34,963 nt of DNA from Clostridia bacterium (GTDB lineage Bacteria; Bacillota; Clostridia; Oscillospirales; CAG-272), in the NCBI GenBank assembly GCA_017508405.1, contig JAFVYY010000125.1, positions 1 to 34,963 of the forward strand, given 5' to 3'. A program made the translations under genes and the position numbers. Below are positions 17,187 to 27,127 of the stretch, one piece after another; within the stretch, counting starts at the first letter, position 1; each line of letters begins with the position of its first letter. The notes beneath the pieces were generated by a model that ran no database searches, was not told the DNA's origin, and saw only the letters and a program-made list of their open reading frames with translations.

Positions 17187-17629
17187 AATTTCTTGTTTTA
17201 AACGGACCGAATATTAATTTTCTCGGTATAAGAGAACCGGGCATTTACGGTAAAAGCACATATAATGACCTTATGCAGACGGTTACGGATTACGCCGTAA
17301 CAAGAGGTGTGGAAATCGAATTTTATCAGTCCAACTGTGAGGGCGCTCTTGTGGACGCTATTCAAAAGGCATATTTCGAAAAAATTGACGGAATTATATT
17401 CAATCCGGCAGCATACACCCATACAAGCATTGCAATCCTCGATGCTGTAAAGGCGGTTTCGATTCCTACGGTGGAGGTCCATCTTTCCGACGTTGATTCA
17501 AGAGAGGATTACAGAAAAATCAGCTATATAAGAGAGGCTGCTGTGGCAACGTTTAGCGGTCACGGCTTCAAAGGCTATACAATGGCGGTTGACTTTCTTA
17601 TTGATTATTTAAACGGAGCAATAAAATGA
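17183..17629 (+). CDS. aroQ: Type II 3-dehydroquinate dehydratase
   Basis: This 148-aa enzyme removes water from 3-dehydroquinate to give 3-dehydroshikimate, step 3. It is the small type II (dodecameric) form and not the type I Schiff-base enzyme. Motifs are LNGPNINFLGIREPGIYG with the catalytic tyrosine, FYQSNCEGALVDAIQKA, FNPAAYTHTSIAILDA, PTVEVHLSDVDSRE and the histidine-containing FSGHGFKGY. It overlaps the preceding and following genes by ATGA, so it sits between the fused aroE-aroK and aroA in a tightly coupled block. Confidence 0.96.
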   Translation: MKFLVLNGPNINFLGIREPGIYGKSTYNDLMQTVTDYAVTRGVEIEFYQSNCEGALVDAIQKAYFEKIDGIIFNPAAYTHTSIAILDAVKAVSIPTVEVHLSDVDSREDYRKISYIREAAVATFSGHGFKGYTMAVDFLIDYLNGAIK

Positions 17630-18831
17630 AAATTAAAGTAGGCAAGAGCATAGCTCGGGGTGAAATAAAAGCCCCTCCGTCAAAAAGCTATGCTCACAGA
17701 CTCCTTATATGCGCTGCCCTTGCGGGAAACGGCTCTTCGGTCAAGGGCATTTCCGACAGCGAGGATATGGGGGCTACTCTCGACTGTATTTCCGCTCTTG
17801 GTGCGGAATTTACAAAGGAAGAGAACAGCGTTAAATTCAATAAAGCAGAGCTTTCGGCAGACGGTAAGGAGCTTTATTGCCGTGAAAGCGGAAGTACGAT
17901 GAGGTTTTTTATTCCCATCGTATTGGCGCTGGGAGGCAAGGCGAAGCTTTACGGAACAAAGAGGCTTCTTGAAAGGGGCTTTTCCGTGTATGAAGGCATT
18001 TGCGAGGAGCAAAACATTGTACTTGAATATGACGACCGATACCTTGCCCTCGAGGGTAAGTTGACAAATGGAGAATTTAACGTAAAGGGTAATATCAGCA
18101 GTCAGTTTATAAGCGGACTGATGTTTGCGCTTCCCCTGTTAAAGGGCGATAGCGTAATAAGGGTTACGGAAAAGCTTGAAAGCAGACCGTACGTTGATAT
18201 TACAATAGATGCTTTAAAAAAATTCGGCATTGAAATAAACGAAATAGAAAATAATGTTTTTTACATAAAAGGAAATCAAAAATATATACCGTGTGATACA
18301 GTAGTGGAGGGAGACTATTCAAACAGCGCATTTTTGGATGCCTTTAACGTTTTAGGCGGAGACGTGTCTGTTTTAGGATTGAATCCCGACAGTATTCAAG
18401 GGGATAAGGCTTACGTTTCGATTTTTAAGGAGCTTTCACTCGGATGCCCTACCGTTGATATTTCATCATGTCCCGATCTTGGGCCGGTGGTGTTTGCGCT
18501 GGCTGCCGTGAAGAACGGAGCCTGTGTTAAGGGTACTGCCCGCCTGCGAATTAAGGAAAGCGACAGATGTGAGGCAATGGCATGTGAGCTTAAAAAGCTT
18601 GGAGGCGTGGTTGAAATAAGTGAAAATTCCGTAAAAATAGAACCCATAACGGAGTTAAAATCTCCCGAAGAGACGCTTTACGGACATAATGACCACAGAA
18701 TAGTTATGGCTTTATCCGTTATTTCATCCCTTTTCGGTGCTGAAATAGACGGTTGTGAGGCGGTTGCTAAGAGCTATCCCGACTTTTTTGATACTGTATC
18801 ATCCCTTGGTATAGAGGTTGAACAAAAATGA
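17626..18831 (+). CDS. aroA: EPSP synthase (3-phosphoshikimate 1-carboxyvinyltransferase)
   Basis: AroA transfers the enolpyruvyl group of PEP to shikimate-3-phosphate. The 401-aa protein is a little shorter than typical (~425). Recognisable motifs are PPSKSYAHRLLICAALAG, CRESGSTMRFFIPI (with the SGST substrate site), ISSQFISGLMFALPLL, VEGDYSNSAFLDAF, CPDLGPVVFALAA and RIKESDRCEAMACELKKLG. The near-C-terminal HNDHRIVMAL is also conserved. The segment corresponding to the glyphosate-relevant loop reads LICAALAGNGSS; no resistance claim is made from it. It starts within the aroQ stop and ends within the tyrA start, each by ATGA. Confidence 0.97.
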   Translation: MKIKVGKSIARGEIKAPPSKSYAHRLLICAALAGNGSSVKGISDSEDMGATLDCISALGAEFTKEENSVKFNKAELSADGKELYCRESGSTMRFFIPIVLALGGKAKLYGTKRLLERGFSVYEGICEEQNIVLEYDDRYLALEGKLTNGEFNVKGNISSQFISGLMFALPLLKGDSVIRVTEKLESRPYVDITIDALKKFGIEINEIENNVFYIKGNQKYIPCDTVVEGDYSNSAFLDAFNVLGGDVSVLGLNPDSIQGDKAYVSIFKELSLGCPTVDISSCPDLGPVVFALAAVKNGACVKGTARLRIKESDRCEAMACELKKLGGVVEISENSVKIEPITELKSPEETLYGHNDHRIVMALSVISSLFGAEIDGCEAVAKSYPDFFDTVSSLGIEVEQK

Positions 18832-19685
18832 AAAGGCTTACTAAAAACAGTAAAATATTAATTGTGGGCTTGGGCCTTATAGGCGGCAGCTACGCAGAGG
18901 CGCTTACGGATAAGGGCTACGAGGTCGGTGCGGTTGCAAGACGTCAGGAATCCATTGATATCGCCCTTGAAAGAGGATTTATAGCTCACGGAGTAACAGA
19001 GGTAACAAAGGAATATATTTCCCGCTTTGATATTATAGTTTTTTCTCTGTATCCCGAGGTTTTTAAATCTTGGATAAAGGAGCATCAGGACTGTATAAAG
19101 GACGGCGCAATTCTTATGGACGTAACTGGAGTTAAGCGCAGCGTAGTATACGATATACAGAGTATGCTCAGGGATGGCGTTGAGTTCATCGGTGCTCACC
19201 CAATGGCAGGTAAAGAGGTTTACGGTGTTGAAAACAGTGATAAGCGTATCTTTATGAATGCCAACTATATTATTACTCCAACGGATAAAAATACATACGA
19301 GGCAATCGAAATGTGCCGTGAGCTTGGCAGAGAGCTTGGCTTTAAAACGGTTACCTGCTTAAGTCCCGAGGAGCATGATGAGATGATAGGCTTCCTTTCG
19401 CAGCTTACCCATTGTATAGCGGTTGCGCTCATGTGCTGCAAGGATTCAAAGCATCTCGTTGACTATACGGGTGACTCCTTCCGAGATCTTACAAGAATCG
19501 CAAAAATCAACGATGCAATGTGGAGCGAGCTTTTTATGCTTAACAAGGATAAGCTGCTTTCACAAATGGAGCTTTTTTCCGATAAATTTACAGAGCTTAA
19601 AAATTCATTAAGGGATGGGGATACGGATAAAATGAGAGAAATGATGCGTATATCCACCGAAAGAAGAAAATTTTTTGACAAATAA
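18828..19685 (+). CDS. tyrA: Prephenate dehydrogenase
   Basis: TyrA oxidises and decarboxylates prephenate to 4-hydroxyphenylpyruvate, the tyrosine branch. The 285-aa protein is the single-function form, with no chorismate mutase or ACT domain fused. The Rossmann motif VGLGLIGGS is at residues 13-21. The central HPMAGKEVYGVENSD and the LSQLTHCIAVAL helix with the conserved His identify the family, and the C-terminal half is helical as expected. The start overlaps aroA by ATGA, the fifth such overlap in a row. Without an ACT domain, Tyr feedback would have to act elsewhere, for example on DAHP synthase. Confidence 0.94.
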   Translation: MKRLTKNSKILIVGLGLIGGSYAEALTDKGYEVGAVARRQESIDIALERGFIAHGVTEVTKEYISRFDIIVFSLYPEVFKSWIKEHQDCIKDGAILMDVTGVKRSVVYDIQSMLRDGVEFIGAHPMAGKEVYGVENSDKRIFMNANYIITPTDKNTYEAIEMCRELGRELGFKTVTCLSPEEHDEMIGFLSQLTHCIAVALMCCKDSKHLVDYTGDSFRDLTRIAKINDAMWSELFMLNKDKLLSQMELFSDKFTELKNSLRDGDTDKMREMMRISTERRKFFDK

Positions 19686-19699
19686 AAGAGGCAAATACT

Positions 19700-20728
19700 A
19701 TGAATATGGAATTTAAAAGAAAACTTCCTACACCTAAGGAAGTTAAGGAAATGTACCCCATTTCTGATGAAATGGCGGAAATAAAAGCAAAAAACGATGA
19801 GGAGGTTCAGGCTATCTTTACAGGTAAAAGCGACAAGCTTGCCCTCGTAATAGGTCCTTGCTCGGCAGACAGGGAGGATGCTGTGCTTGACTATATTTCA
19901 AGACTCCGTAAGGTACAGGAGCAGGTTAAGGATAAGATAGTTATAATTCCGAGAATCTATACTAATAAGCCCCGTACAACAGGTGACGGATATAAGGGAA
20001 TGCTTCATCAGCCCGACCCCAATGAAAGCCCCGATATGCTGAAGGGTCTTATAGCTATCCGTAAGCTTCATATGAAGGCGATTGAGGAAACGGGATTTTC
20101 CTGCGCTGACGAAATGCTTTATCCCGATAACCACAGATATCTTTCCGATCTTCTTTCTTATGTAGCCGTTGGAGCACGCTCCGTGGAGAATCAGAGCCAC
20201 CGTCTTACGGCAAGCGGTCTTGATATTCCCGTAGGTATGAAGAATCCCACAAGCGGCGACCTTTCCGTTATGATGAATTCTATTACTGCCGGTCAGCATA
20301 AGCATACCTTTATTTACCGTGGCTGGGAGGTAAACAGCAAGGGCAATCCCATGACACATGCAATCCTCCGTGGCTATGTAAACAAGCACGGTCAGTCCCT
20401 TCCCAACTATCATTATGAGGATCTTATGCATCTTTGCGAGCTTTACGCTAAGACCGATCTTGTAAATCCCGGTGTGATTGTAGATACCAACCACGCAAAT
20501 TCGGGTAAGAAATGGGCGGAGCAGCCTCGTATAGCGAAGGAGATCCTTCACAGCGCGCAGATCAATTCCGATATCCGCAAAATGGTTAAGGGCTTTATGA
20601 TAGAATCCTATATTGAGGACGGAGCCCAGAAAATAGGCGAATGTGTATACGGAAAGTCAATTACCGACCCATGTCTCGGTTGGGAAAAGACAGAAAAGCT
20701 TATCTTAGAGCTTGCCGATATGAGATAA
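19700..20728 (+). CDS. aroF: DAHP synthase (AroFGH, type I alpha)
   Basis: DAHP synthase joins PEP and erythrose-4-phosphate, the entry step of the shikimate pathway. The 342-aa protein aligns in pattern with the E. coli AroG/AroF/AroH group: LVIGPCSADRE, IYTNKPRTTGDGYKGM, the variant GARSVENQSHR (commonly GARTTESQxHR), VGMKNPTSGDLSVM and VDTNHANSGK. No ACT or chorismate mutase domain is fused, so any feedback site would be of the AroFGH N-terminal type. Of two ATGs near the start, the first (19700) is better placed, about 8 nt behind AGAGG. It lies 14 nt after tyrA and is the last gene of the operon. The symbol aroF is used loosely; aroG or aroH would be equally valid. Confidence 0.95.
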   Translation: MNMEFKRKLPTPKEVKEMYPISDEMAEIKAKNDEEVQAIFTGKSDKLALVIGPCSADREDAVLDYISRLRKVQEQVKDKIVIIPRIYTNKPRTTGDGYKGMLHQPDPNESPDMLKGLIAIRKLHMKAIEETGFSCADEMLYPDNHRYLSDLLSYVAVGARSVENQSHRLTASGLDIPVGMKNPTSGDLSVMMNSITAGQHKHTFIYRGWEVNSKGNPMTHAILRGYVNKHGQSLPNYHYEDLMHLCELYAKTDLVNPGVIVDTNHANSGKKWAEQPRIAKEILHSAQINSDIRKMVKGFMIESYIEDGAQKIGECVYGKSITDPCLGWEKTEKLILELADMR

Positions 20729-20742
20729 AGAAAAAAGAAAAA

Positions 20743-20800
20743 GCTTCGGATCGGTGAAGTGAACTGTTTGGGGTTCACTTCATCAGCTCGAAGCCTTTTT
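20743..20800. terminator. Large bidirectional terminator ending the aromatic operon
   Basis: Two stacked stems: outer GCTTCG/CGAAGC (20743-20748 with 20789-20794) and inner 10-bp TGAAGTGAAC/GTTCACTTCA (20755-20764 with 20773-20782). A T-run follows on the plus strand, and an A-rich tract before it serves the minus strand. The last codons of the convergent minus-strand gene (stop at 20785-20783) lie inside this structure. Confidence 0.9.
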
Positions 20801-21544
20801 TATCTTATTTGCAATTTTTTCTGAAACAACAGACACTCCAAAGGGAATAAGGGTGTACACGATAATTGCGCAAGCCGTGTACAGGGCGGGTATGCTTTTT
20901 GCGGCAGTATTCACTATTTCAACGGGAATATTAACGGGAAAAGCAAGCAACATAAGATTTGAGCCTGTTAAAAGGTTGAGTGTGATTGCGATAAAGCAGG
21001 TTGTAAGGATAAGGGCGGAATAGGTTAAAAAATCCTTTTTTGTAAATGATTTTTCTCTACGTATAAGAAAAATCACGCCAAGATACAGCATTGCGGAGTG
21101 GAAAAGCATTGAATGTATGCTCAGGTAGTGATAAATAGGGTGCATCATAAGTGACGTTGCGGGAACTATTAAAAAGGCAAGCCCGCCGACGGAGCATCCG
21201 TATCTTATAAAGGCGTAGCCTATACGGTATGCAAGCCCTTTTCCGTATCCGCAAAGCCAAAGGCTCGGTATAAATAAAGAGCAGAATGAAATGGGAAGAT
21301 AGTAGTCAAGAAATTCGGTGTAGCCATAGCATATCTTATATACTATCTTTATAATCTCCATAACGGTAAAGACTACAGACAGAATCCTTATGATTTTCTT
21401 TATGCCACAGTCAGTCAGATTTTTAGAAAAAAAGACACATAAGCCGACTAAAATCAGACACAGGATAAGACTTACGATATGTGGTACGGTAAACATACCG
21501 CATGCGGTATTTGTATTTTCGGGGGAGAAAAAAAAGTTTAGCAT
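20783..21544 (-). CDS. Multi-pass membrane protein, YwaF/TMEM164-like
   Basis: A 253-aa, strongly hydrophobic protein with about seven predicted membrane helices. The pattern YYLPISFCSLFIPSLW, then HSMLFHSAMLYLGVIFL and LLTGSNLMLLAFP, resembles the YwaF / TIGR02206 group of bacterial integral membrane proteins, related to eukaryotic TMEM164. The assignment is by motif memory only and the function of the bacterial members is not established. The start ATG follows AAGGAGTATTA. It is the second gene of a two-gene minus-strand unit, 9 nt after the DUF1275-like gene. Its C-terminus (KIKKASS) is encoded in the shared terminator with the aromatic operon. Confidence 0.65.
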   Translation of the reverse strand: MLNFFFSPENTNTACGMFTVPHIVSLILCLILVGLCVFFSKNLTDCGIKKIIRILSVVFTVMEIIKIVYKICYGYTEFLDYYLPISFCSLFIPSLWLCGYGKGLAYRIGYAFIRYGCSVGGLAFLIVPATSLMMHPIYHYLSIHSMLFHSAMLYLGVIFLIRREKSFTKKDFLTYSALILTTCFIAITLNLLTGSNLMLLAFPVNIPVEIVNTAAKSIPALYTACAIIVYTLIPFGVSVVSEKIANKIKKASS

Positions 21545-21553
21545 TAATACTCC

Positions 21554-22114
21554 TTAAACAAAATTTAAAATGAGAACTGCGCTTACGAGAACTCCGATGG
21601 CAAATACGGTGATAATGGCAAGGTATGTAAGTATACCGAGAAGATGGGATCTGTCTTTGGTTTCCATAAGCTTTGCGATCCTTTCACACATGGAACGCAT
21701 GTTACCGGTACACATGGTCGTGGCAAGGTCCACACCGTTTACACGTCTTACAAGCTGAAGCTGGATACCTACACCGTAGGAGAGAATAGCAATCGAGAGG
21801 AAGTTAAGGGCGCCGTAGGGGATGAGCACACCGGCTGCATAGCATGAATAGATGACAAGGGATGAGATGAGAACACCGTGTTTGGATTTAATAATAAAAT
21901 GATGTGATATTATACCGGCGCAAAAGGCAATTATCGGAATAAAATATTTATACAGAGTCGAGAATTTTCCTGAAGCCATATCAAAGCATGCCTTTATGAT
22001 ATTTCCGGTGTGCATGGAGGCAAAAACCTCGCCGCGAAGAAAATAAGTATAGGAATTCATAGCTCCTATTATGAAAATCATAACAAGGGATAAAGTAAAC
22101 TTTTTCTTTTCCAT
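21554..22114 (-). CDS. DUF1275 (YoaK-like) membrane protein
   Basis: A 186-aa membrane protein with five or six hydrophobic segments. The N-terminal region, IGAMNSYTYFLRGEVFASMHTGNIIK, matches the DUF1275/YoaK pattern in which a conserved TGN lies between the first helices. It is somewhat shorter than the usual ~220 residues. A second conserved feature is VDLATTMCTGNMRSM, the internal counterpart of the first TGN repeat. The ATG follows a GGAGG site and a near-consensus promoter. The family's transport substrate, if any, is not known. It heads a transcript with the YwaF-like gene. Confidence 0.75.
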   Translation of the reverse strand: MEKKKFTLSLVMIFIIGAMNSYTYFLRGEVFASMHTGNIIKACFDMASGKFSTLYKYFIPIIAFCAGIISHHFIIKSKHGVLISSLVIYSCYAAGVLIPYGALNFLSIAILSYGVGIQLQLVRRVNGVDLATTMCTGNMRSMCERIAKLMETKDRSHLLGILTYLAIITVFAIGVLVSAVLILNFV

Positions 22115-22152
22115 ATTAAGCCTCCAGCTTCGAAATTATTCTCTAAAAATAT

Positions 22153-22181
22153 ATTTTAACATAAAATTTTGTCTAAAGCAA
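22153..22181 (-). promoter_or_regulatory. Promoter for the DUF1275-YwaF-like pair
   Basis: On the minus strand TTGCTT (22181-22176), 17 nt, TAAAAT (22158-22153). A start near 22146 leaves ~32 nt of leader. Confidence 0.55.
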
Positions 22182-22275
22182 TAAGTATTTTAAAGCAAAA
22201 GAATAAAATTTTTGTAAAAAAACCGCAGACCCTTAGTTGCTTTTGCCCAAAGTTTTGAAAAATAACAAAAAGCTA

Positions 22276-22304
22276 TTTACAAAGAAATAAAAATAAGGTA
22301 TAAT
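22276..22304 (+). promoter_or_regulatory. Promoter for type III glutamine synthetase
   Basis: TTTACA (22276-22281), 17-nt spacer, perfect TATAAT (22299-22304). The leader would be ~53 nt. No GlnR-type palindrome or riboswitch-like fold was recognised. Confidence 0.7.
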
Positions 22305-22363
22305 TTTCTTGTTATAAACATTAATATATTATTACGTAATTTTTAAATGCTTAAGGAGATACA

Positions 22364-24448
22364 ATGAGTACGATATCTGAGCTTTTCGGTACAATGGTCT
22401 TTAACGACGACGTTATGAAGGAGCGACTTCCCGAGGACGTGTACAACTCTATACAGAATACTATCAAGAACGGTAAGCATCTTGATCTGACCTCTGCAAA
22501 TATCGTGGCTGAGGCTATGATGAAATGGGCTATTGAAAAGGGAGCTACACACTTTACCCATTGGTTCCAGCCTATGACCGGTATCACTGCGGAAAAGCAT
22601 GACAGCTTTATCTCCTTCAAGAATAATAAAGCTATTATGGAGTTCAAGGGTAAGGAGCTTGTACAGGGAGAGAGCGACGCTTCATCCTTCCCCTCAGGCG
22701 GAATCAGAGCAACCTTTGAAGCAAGAGGATATACGGCATGGGACCCTTCATCCTATGCCTTTATCAAGGACAGAACCCTTTGTATCCCCACAGCATTCTG
22801 CTCCTACGGCGGCGAGGCGCTTGATAAAAAGACGCCCTTGCTCCGTTCAATGGAGGTTCTCGGCAAGGCAGCGCTTAAGATCCTTAAGCTCTTCGGTAAC
22901 GAGGACGTTACGTCGGTTAAAACGACAGTCGGCGCAGAGCAGGAGTATTTTCTTGTGGATAAGGACGTTTTCTACAAGCGCCCCGACCTTGTATATACTG
23001 GCAGAACTCTTTTTGGCGCTAAGCCTCCTAAGGGACAGGAGCTTGACGACCATTATTTCGGATCCATCAAGCCCAGAGTACAGGCGTTTATGAAGGAGCT
23101 TGACGAGGAGCTTTGGAAGGTTGGCGTGCTTGCCAAAACAGAGCATAATGAGGCAGCGCCCGCTCAGCATGAGCTTGCTCCAATTTTCACAACAACAAAC
23201 TTAGCTACCGACCATAACCAGATCATGATGGAATATATGCAGAAGATAGCGAAAAAGTTCGACCTTGTGTGTCTCCTTCATGAAAAGCCCTTTAAGGGAG
23301 TAAACGGCAGCGGTAAGCATAATAACTGGTCAATGTCCACTAACACAGGCGCAAATCTGTTTGAGCCCGGTGAGACTCCTTATGAAAATGCTCAGTTCTT
23401 ACTCTTCCTTTGCGCAGTTATAAAAGCGGTTGACGAGTATCAGGATCTTCTTCGTATTTCCGTTGCAAGCGCAAGCAATGACCACCGTCTCGGCGCTCAT
23501 GAGGCTCCGCCTGCGGTAGTATCCATATTCCTTGGCGATGAGCTTAACGGGGTTCTTGAGGCTATTGAAAAGCAGGAAAAATACGATGCGAAAGAGAAGC
23601 AGACCATGCGTATCGGCGTTCATATTCTTCCCAAATTCCCCAAGGATACAACGGACAGAAACAGAACCTCACCCTTTGCCTTTACAGGTAATAAGTTTGA
23701 GTTCCGTATGCTTGGCTCATCCGCATCCATAGCGGACACCAATACGTTCCTTAACACAGCTGTTACACAGGTGCTTAATGAGTTCTATGATGTTTTAAGC
23801 GTAGCTGACGACTTTATGCCCACTCTTCATAACCTTATAAGAGAAACCATTAAGAAGCATAAGAGAATCCTCTTTAACGGTAACGGTTATGACGATGCAT
23901 GGATAAGAGAAGCCGAAAAGAGAGGACTTTCCAACTACAAGTCCACACCGGATGCTCTTCCCCATTTGCTTGATGAAAAGAACGTAAAGCTCTTTAAGGA
24001 CAATAAGGTATTTAATGAGGTTGAGCTTAAGGCAAGATGCGAGATATTGCTTGAAAGCTACTCAAAGCTCGTAAATATTGAAGCCCTTACTGCCGTTGAT
24101 ATGGCAAACCAGCTTATATTGCCTGCGGTATCAAGCTACGTAAAATCACTTGCGGAAACCATAAAGCTTAAAAAGGAGCTCTTTATGACTCCCGGCTACG
24201 AGGAGCAGGTTGCATCCAAGCTCTCCGACTTAAACGGCAGAGCATATCAGCTCACAAAGGAGCTTGAGCTTAACATATCTCTTGTAAAGCGCCTTTCCGG
24301 TGCGGAAAAGATTGCTAAGGCTTACGAGCGTGACGTTCTCGGCGTTATGAATAAGCTTCGTGAGGTTATTGACGAGATGGAGTCCATGACGTCAATCGAC
24401 TACTGGCCCATACCCACATACGGCGAATTACTTTTCAGCGTTAAATAA
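22364..24448 (+). CDS. glnA: Type III glutamine synthetase
   Basis: GSIII forms glutamine from glutamate, ammonia and ATP in the cytoplasm. The 694-aa length alone excludes the ~450-aa type I enzyme. GSIII markers include [20 protein letters not shown] near the N-terminus, [20 protein letters not shown], the glutamate-binding [33 protein letters not shown], and [33 protein letters not shown] and [16 protein letters not shown] complete the site. The C-terminal ~170 residues form the helical region typical of this type. AAGGAG precedes the ATG. Some authors use the symbol glnN. It has its own promoter and terminator and converges with clpB. Confidence 0.96.
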   Translation: MSTISELFGTMVFNDDVMKERLPEDVYNSIQNTIKNGKHLDLTSANIVAEAMMKWAIEKGATHFTHWFQPMTGITAEKHDSFISFKNNKAIMEFKGKELVQGESDASSFPSGGIRATFEARGYTAWDPSSYAFIKDRTLCIPTAFCSYGGEALDKKTPLLRSMEVLGKAALKILKLFGNEDVTSVKTTVGAEQEYFLVDKDVFYKRPDLVYTGRTLFGAKPPKGQELDDHYFGSIKPRVQAFMKELDEELWKVGVLAKTEHNEAAPAQHELAPIFTTTNLATDHNQIMMEYMQKIAKKFDLVCLLHEKPFKGVNGSGKHNNWSMSTNTGANLFEPGETPYENAQFLLFLCAVIKAVDEYQDLLRISVASASNDHRLGAHEAPPAVVSIFLGDELNGVLEAIEKQEKYDAKEKQTMRIGVHILPKFPKDTTDRNRTSPFAFTGNKFEFRMLGSSASIADTNTFLNTAVTQVLNEFYDVLSVADDFMPTLHNLIRETIKKHKRILFNGNGYDDAWIREAEKRGLSNYKSTPDALPHLLDEKNVKLFKDNKVFNEVELKARCEILLESYSKLVNIEALTAVDMANQLILPAVSSYVKSLAETIKLKKELFMTPGYEEQVASKLSDLNGRAYQLTKELELNISLVKRLSGAEKIAKAYERDVLGVMNKLREVIDEMESMTSIDYWPIPTYGELLFSVK

Positions 24449-24460
24449 GATATATAAAAA

Positions 24461-24487
24461 ATCCGACACTCGGTGTCGGATTTTTTT
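24461..24487. terminator. Bidirectional terminator between glnA and clpB
   Basis: Perfect 9-bp stem ATCCGACAC/GTGTCGGAT (24461-24469 with 24473-24481), TCG loop, seven T on the plus side and a run of A before it. It lies 12 nt after glnA and 42 nt past the clpB stop on the other strand, so it can serve both. Confidence 0.9.
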
Positions 24488-24529
24488 CTGTTTTACGATA
24501 ATAAAGTCCTTTGCGGGATACAAGGCGTA

Positions 24530-27112
24530 TTATTTAGCTACAAGGGAGCTGCCGTCAAAATCAACGGTAATTACAGTTTCGGGAGCAATATCCTCGCCGA
24601 TAATTTTCCTTGCTATAAGTGTTTCAATATTGGACTGCAGAAACTTCTTTAAGGGCCTTGCTCCGTACATGGGGTCGTAGGCTGTATCGATTACGTAATC
24701 CTTTGCCTTATCCGTTATTTCAAGGAAAAGACGCTTTCTTGCAAGACGTGTGGAAAGGGAGCTTATTAACAGGTCGATAATTGAGCGTATGTTTTCCTTG
24801 GTCAAGGGCTTATAAAATACGATTTCATCAAGCCTGTTTAAAAATTCGGGACGGAAGGACGCCTTCAGAAGCCTTGTAACTCCGTCTCTTGCGCTTTCGC
24901 TGATATCTCCGTCTTCCGTAATACCGTCAAGAATAATATCAGAGCCCAAATTAGAGGTCATAATTATAATAGTGTTCTTAAAATCAACGGTACGTCCCTG
25001 AGAATCTGTGACACGTCCGTCATCAAGCACCTGTAAAAGCAGGTTGAAAACGTCGGGATGAGCCTTCTCGATTTCATCAAAAAGAACAACGGAATAGGGA
25101 CGTCTGCGAACAGCCTCGGTAAGCTGACCGCCTTCCTCATATCCAACGTATCCGGGAGGCGCGCCAATCAATCGGGAAACGGAAAACTTTTCCATATACT
25201 CGCTCATATCTATTCTCACCATATTGCGTTCGTCGTCAAAAAGCGATTCGGCAATGGATTTTGCAAGCTCCGTTTTACCGACACCCGTAGGGCCTAAAAA
25301 CATAAAGGAGCCGATTGGACGGTCAGGGTCCTGAATACCCGCTCTTGAGCGGAGAATGGCGTCGCATACCTTTGATACAGCCTCGTCCTGACCTACGACA
25401 CGGCGATGAAGTATCTTGTCAAGGTTAAGAAGCTTTTCACGTTCTCCCTCAACGAGCTTTGATACAGGTATGCCGGTCCAACGGGAAATTATCCTTGCAA
25501 TCTCTTCGTCCGTAACCTGATCGCGAAGCAGGGTTGCTTTCTTGTCGTTTCCCTTTGCTTCCTCATCGGCAAGCTCCTTTGTAAGCTGGGGTAAAACACC
25601 GTATTTAAGCTCTGCCGCAAGATTGAGATCGTATTCATTCTGAGCCTTTTCGATTTTTGCGTTTGTTTCCTCGATTTTTTCACGAAGTCTCTGGATCTTA
25701 CCTATGGAATCCTTTTCATTCTCCCATTTTATTTTCATTTCGCTAAACTCACTGCGTAAGGCGGACAGCTCCTCCTGTATCTCGTTAAGATGCTCGCAGG
25801 AGAGCTTGTCGGTTTCCTTTTTAAGAGCTGCCTCTTCAATCTCAAGCTGCATAATTTTATGGGAAATCTCATCCATTTCCGTAGGCATTGAGTTCATTTC
25901 AGTTTTGATAAGCGAGCATGCCTCGTCAATTAAGTCAATAGCCTTGTCGGGTAAAAATCTGTCGGAAATGTACCTGTCCGAAAGGGTTGATGCCGCAATT
26001 ATAGCGCCATCCTGTATCTTTACTCCGTGATATACCTCGTATCTTTCCTTAAGACCGCGAAGAATGGATATGGTATCCTCAACGGTGGGCTCGCTTACAA
26101 GAACAGGCTGGTATCTTCTTTCAAGGGCGGGGTCCTTTTCGATATATTTTTTATATTCGTTAAGTGTCGTTGCGCCGATGCAATGAAGCTCTCCGCGGGC
26201 AAGCATGGGCTTTAATATATTGCCTGCATCCATAGCTCCGTCAGTCTTTCCCGCTCCGACGATCAAATGAAGCTCATCAATAAAGAGTATTATTTTTCCC
26301 TCGCTTGATTTAACCTCGTTAAGAACAGCCTTAAGCCGTTCCTCAAACTCGCCCCTGTATTTTGCGCCTGCAACGAGAGCGCCCATATCAAGGGAGAAAA
26401 GGGAACGGTTTTTCAAATTGTCGGGAACGTCGCCCTTTACTATGCGAATTGCAAGTCCCTCGGCAATAGCGGTTTTTCCGACGCCCGGCTCGCCTATAAG
26501 ACAGGGATTGTTTTTGGTCTTTCTTGAAAGTATCCTGATTACGTTACGAATCTCCTCGTCACGTCCGATAACGGGATCAAGCTTCTGATTTCTTGCAAGA
26601 GCGCAAAGGTCCTGTCCGTACTTCTTGAGGGCGTTGTAGGTAGCCTCCGGATTTTCGTTATCCACACGCTGATTTCCTCGAACGCTTTTTAAAATTTCGA
26701 GGACCTTACTTCTCGTGATTCCGTTCTTGTTTATTAAGGATTTTACGTTTCCTGTGGATTTTTCAATTAATGCAAGCAAAATGTGTTCAACGGAAATAAA
26801 GCTGTCACCCATTTGGGCAGCTTCCTTTTCGGCAAGGGAAAGCACGCTGTCAAGGGCAGAGGAAATATACACGTTGCCACCCGTTGCTCCGCTGACTCTG
26901 GGTAAGCGGGAAACGTATGAGATAAGCTCGCTCCTGAGTTGGGAAACGTCAGCCCCCGCCTTTGTCAATATTTCGGAAAGAAGACCGTCATCCTCGAGTA
27001 ACGTATAAAACAGATGCTCGCATTCGAGGGACTGGTTTCCATGCTCCTTTGCAAGTCTTTGGGCATTCTGAAGTGCCTCAAGGCTTTTTTCGGTAAAATT
27101 CTGTACGTTCAT
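24530..27112 (-). CDS. clpB: ATP-dependent disaggregase ClpB
   Basis: ClpB is a hexameric AAA+ chaperone that pulls apart protein aggregates together with DnaK. The 860-aa protein has every expected part: Clp N-domain (1-~145, from [19 protein letters not shown]), first Walker A GEPGVGKT (207-214), Walker B ILFIDELH, a long coiled-coil middle domain (~405-525), which separates ClpB from ClpC and ClpA, and second Walker A GPTGVGKT (607-614) with [20 protein letters not shown] and the C-terminal ARPLKKFLQ. There is no ClpP-binding loop of the IGF type that I can see. AGGAGGT precedes the ATG. It lies 15 nt after the RHH gene and probably has no promoter of its own. No CIRCE element was found upstream. 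Confidence 0.97.
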   Translation of the reverse strand: MNVQNFTEKSLEALQNAQRLAKEHGNQSLECEHLFYTLLEDDGLLSEILTKAGADVSQLRSELISYVSRLPRVSGATGGNVYISSALDSVLSLAEKEAAQMGDSFISVEHILLALIEKSTGNVKSLINKNGITRSKVLEILKSVRGNQRVDNENPEATYNALKKYGQDLCALARNQKLDPVIGRDEEIRNVIRILSRKTKNNPCLIGEPGVGKTAIAEGLAIRIVKGDVPDNLKNRSLFSLDMGALVAGAKYRGEFEERLKAVLNEVKSSEGKIILFIDELHLIVGAGKTDGAMDAGNILKPMLARGELHCIGATTLNEYKKYIEKDPALERRYQPVLVSEPTVEDTISILRGLKERYEVYHGVKIQDGAIIAASTLSDRYISDRFLPDKAIDLIDEACSLIKTEMNSMPTEMDEISHKIMQLEIEEAALKKETDKLSCEHLNEIQEELSALRSEFSEMKIKWENEKDSIGKIQRLREKIEETNAKIEKAQNEYDLNLAAELKYGVLPQLTKELADEEAKGNDKKATLLRDQVTDEEIARIISRWTGIPVSKLVEGEREKLLNLDKILHRRVVGQDEAVSKVCDAILRSRAGIQDPDRPIGSFMFLGPTGVGKTELAKSIAESLFDDERNMVRIDMSEYMEKFSVSRLIGAPPGYVGYEEGGQLTEAVRRRPYSVVLFDEIEKAHPDVFNLLLQVLDDGRVTDSQGRTVDFKNTIIIMTSNLGSDIILDGITEDGDISESARDGVTRLLKASFRPEFLNRLDEIVFYKPLTKENIRSIIDLLISSLSTRLARKRLFLEITDKAKDYVIDTAYDPMYGARPLKKFLQSNIETLIARKIIGEDIAPETVITVDFDGSSLVAK

Positions 27113-27127
27113 TTTTAATACCTCCTG

